This document shows positions 62,528 through 64,000 of a stretch of DNA of 64,000 bases, piece by piece. The DNA comes from Trinickia fusca (GTDB lineage Bacteria > Pseudomonadota > Gammaproteobacteria > Burkholderiales > Burkholderiaceae): positions 1-64,000 of the forward strand of contig NZ_RBZV01000008.1 of the NCBI RefSeq assembly GCF_003628145.1. Reading direction: 5' to 3'. Under the pieces are notes generated by a model that did not search any database, had not been told where the DNA came from, and worked only from the letters and a program-made list of their open reading frames with translations. The first letter of the stretch is position 1; every line of letters begins with the position of its first letter. The translations under genes were made by a program, and so were the position numbers.

Positions 62528-64000
62528 CTACCGCGCGTCTTCCTGCATTTGCACCTGCACGGGTGCGCCGATCTTACCTGCCACGCTGGGTGCGATCACG
62601 AGATAACGGCGTTTGTCGGTGCCTGCTTCAGCCCCCTTCTCCGCGGATGTCCCCGCCGTATTCGACGTCACCACTTCGCGAATCTGGCCAAGTGCATTGA
62701 CGATCGCCGCACCGGCCGGGTTCGTCTTGAACGATGCGAGCGGTTCGATGCTGCCGCTGCCGTCGGGATGCGGAGCGAGCCCCAGCACATACGGCTGCTT
62801 CGGCTGCAAGCCGGACACGGCCGCTTGCAGCACCTGCACGAGGCCTTGATCGAACAGTGCGACGGTCGTCGACGCCGTGCCACCGGCGACGGCCCTGAGC
62901 GTCAGATGCTCGGCGTTGCCGGCTAGGCCGAGGGACTCGGTATTCTGCGTACCATCCCCTTCGGGCACCGCGTTCGGCACATAAACGAGCGCTTGTGGAG
63001 CCTGCCCGATCGGCACCGTCGCGACGACTCGGTTGGCCAGCGTATCGATGACGGCCACTGCGTCGGCATTCTCGAGCCCGACATAAATGCGCGTACCGTC
63101 GCCAGACGGCCACAGGCCGTGCGGCAGGCTTCCTACCGGGATCGTCGCGACCTGCGAGAAGTCGTCAGTGCGGAACACCTTCACTTGGTTCAGGCCACCC
63201 ACGGTCACGTAAGCGAACGTTCCATTCGCGTTGCGAACGATGTTCACGTGATTTGTGATGGGTCCCGTATCGAGCGTCTTGAGCAAGGTGAACGGTGCGT
63301 GCGCGTCGAACACCTGCGTCTTGCCCACGTCCTTCAGCGTGAACCACACTTGCTTGCCGTCGGGCGTCGCCGCGAGATCCGGACAAAACGGGCTCGCCTG
63401 CGTGACCTTGCCGACGATCCGATGCTCGGCCACCGATATGACGTCGGTCTCGGGATTGAACGACGAGCACACATAGCCGTACTTGCCGTCGGGCGAAAAG
63501 ATCTGCATGCCTGGCCCGTTGGGCACGGTGATCCGCGTCTTCTCCGCGAACGTTTTGCCGTCGAGCACGTCGATGTAGTTCTCGCCGCGCACCGTCACCC
63601 AGACCTCGCTGCCGTCCCGCGTGAAGAATGCTTCGTGCGGCGAGCGCCCCACATACGTTATGTGCTTGACCGCATTGGTCTGCGTATCGATGAATGCGAC
63701 CGAATTCGAGCCGATCGAAACGACGGCGAGCGTACGTCGATCAGGCGAAACGCCCATGCCGTGTACGAGTAATTGGCCGCGATAGAGCGGGCTGAAGTTG
63801 GCTGGCGACGGATCGCCGAGACGAATCTCGCCGACGAGATGGTTGTCGGCCGGGTCGATCACCGACACGGTGTTCGAGAATTGCTCCGCCGCATAGACCC
63901 GATCGTGATGGCTGATGGGAATGTCAGCATCGGATGCGGCGCCGGGCACCTGGCCGGCGAACGACGCCTGCACCATGAACAAGGCACTGGACGCCAGGGC
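62528..64000 (-). CDS. YVTN beta-propeller repeat protein (5' end off window)
   Basis: This secreted seven-bladed-propeller-like protein has about 490 codons visible. Repeats such as NTVSVIDPADNHLVGEIRLG, NSVAFIDTQTNAVKHI and DAVAVIDTLANRVVATVPIG mark YVTN-type blades, and a C-terminal ~150-residue domain follows without recognised motifs. The frame stays open through base 64000. The residues there (ALASSALFMVQASFAG) look like the hydrophobic end of a signal peptide, so the true start is just outside the window; the internal TTG at 63982 is not a start. Such proteins often sit near cytochrome or metal-related operons. The ligand is unknown. Confidence 0.87.
   Translation of the reverse strand, partial: ALASSALFMVQASFAGQVPGAASDADIPISHHDRVYAAEQFSNTVSVIDPADNHLVGEIRLGDPSPANFSPLYRGQLLVHGMGVSPDRRTLAVVSIGSNSVAFIDTQTNAVKHITYVGRSPHEAFFTRDGSEVWVTVRGENYIDVLDGKTFAEKTRITVPNGPGMQIFSPDGKYGYVCSSFNPETDVISVAEHRIVGKVTQASPFCPDLAATPDGKQVWFTLKDVGKTQVFDAHAPFTLLKTLDTGPITNHVNIVRNANGTFAYVTVGGLNQVKVFRTDDFSQVATIPVGSLPHGLWPSGDGTRIYVGLENADAVAVIDTLANRVVATVPIGQAPQALVYVPNAVPEGDGTQNTESLGLAGNAEHLTLRAVAGGTASTTVALFDQGLVQVLQAAVSGLQPKQPYVLGLAPHPDGSGSIEPLASFKTNPAGAAIVNALGQIREVVTSNTAGTSAEKGAEAGTDKRRYLVIAPSVAGKIGAPVQVQMQEDAR

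Noticed and set aside
63980-63982. TTG as start of the YVTN protein
   Set aside because: The frame continues upstream to the window edge with residues typical of a signal peptide, so the real start is outside.

Overview
The window looks like a chromosomal segment of a high-GC betaproteobacterium, most likely Burkholderiaceae (Burkholderia/Paraburkholderia/Trinickia type). This is inferred from base composition, the complete liu leucine-degradation operon with a divergent TetR-type regulator, a HiPIP, and the style of the large two-partner-secretion genes. No rRNA, tRNA, IS element or CRISPR array was recognised. Family assignments come from reading motifs, not from searches.

Region 1 (1-27648, all minus strand) is one large contact-dependent-inhibition / two-partner-secretion locus. 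In transcription order it holds a short TpsA-like exoprotein (27648-25549), an FhaC/CdiB-type outer-membrane transporter (25540-23720), a periplasmic parvulin-type prolyl isomerase (23709-22771), a 4195-aa CdiA/FHA-like exoprotein (22657-10070), a small acidic immunity candidate (10064-9705), and a second giant CdiA-like gene that starts at 9549 and runs off the left edge. The first CdiA ends in a nucleotidyltransferase-like toxin tip (GS...SDIDF motifs). The two giant genes are nearly identical over their first ~1.2 kb and then diverge. One transporter and one chaperone may therefore serve three exoproteins. An AT-rich, palindrome-bearing intergenic region (27649-27887) separates this locus from the divergent housekeeping genes.

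Region 2 (27888-38971) holds hydroxypyruvate isomerase, a ferritin-like protein, a CDP-diacylglycerol diphosphatase, the liuABCD operon for leucine/isovalerate catabolism (minus strand) with its divergent TetR regulator (LiuQ-like), a DUF2891 protein and a small secreted protein.

Region 3 (39030-53680) holds a CMD-family protein, a class III aminotransferase and an RpiR-type regulator with a shared operator-like motif, a glycogen-debranching-type glycosidase, an alpha/beta hydrolase plus MOSC protein pair, an orphan MreB paralogue, a catalytically degenerate UbiB/ABC1-like protein, an AraC/GyrI-like regulator, and two neighbouring acid-type peptidases (S10 carboxypeptidase and S53 sedolisin) without visible signal peptides.

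Region 4 (54050-64000) holds a DUF1993 protein, a LysE exporter, and an ArsR regulator with an Old Yellow Enzyme gene behind a promoter-embedded palindrome. It continues with an SDR, a serine/threonine dehydratase, a HiPIP, a CurA-type enone reductase with a TetR regulator sharing a duplicated operator, a VapBC/FitAB toxin-antitoxin pair with a palindromic operator, and a YVTN beta-propeller protein whose start lies beyond the right edge. Three reductive or electrophile-response modules (ArsR-OYE, SDR, TetR-CurA) lie within 6 kb, which suggests a local detoxification cluster.
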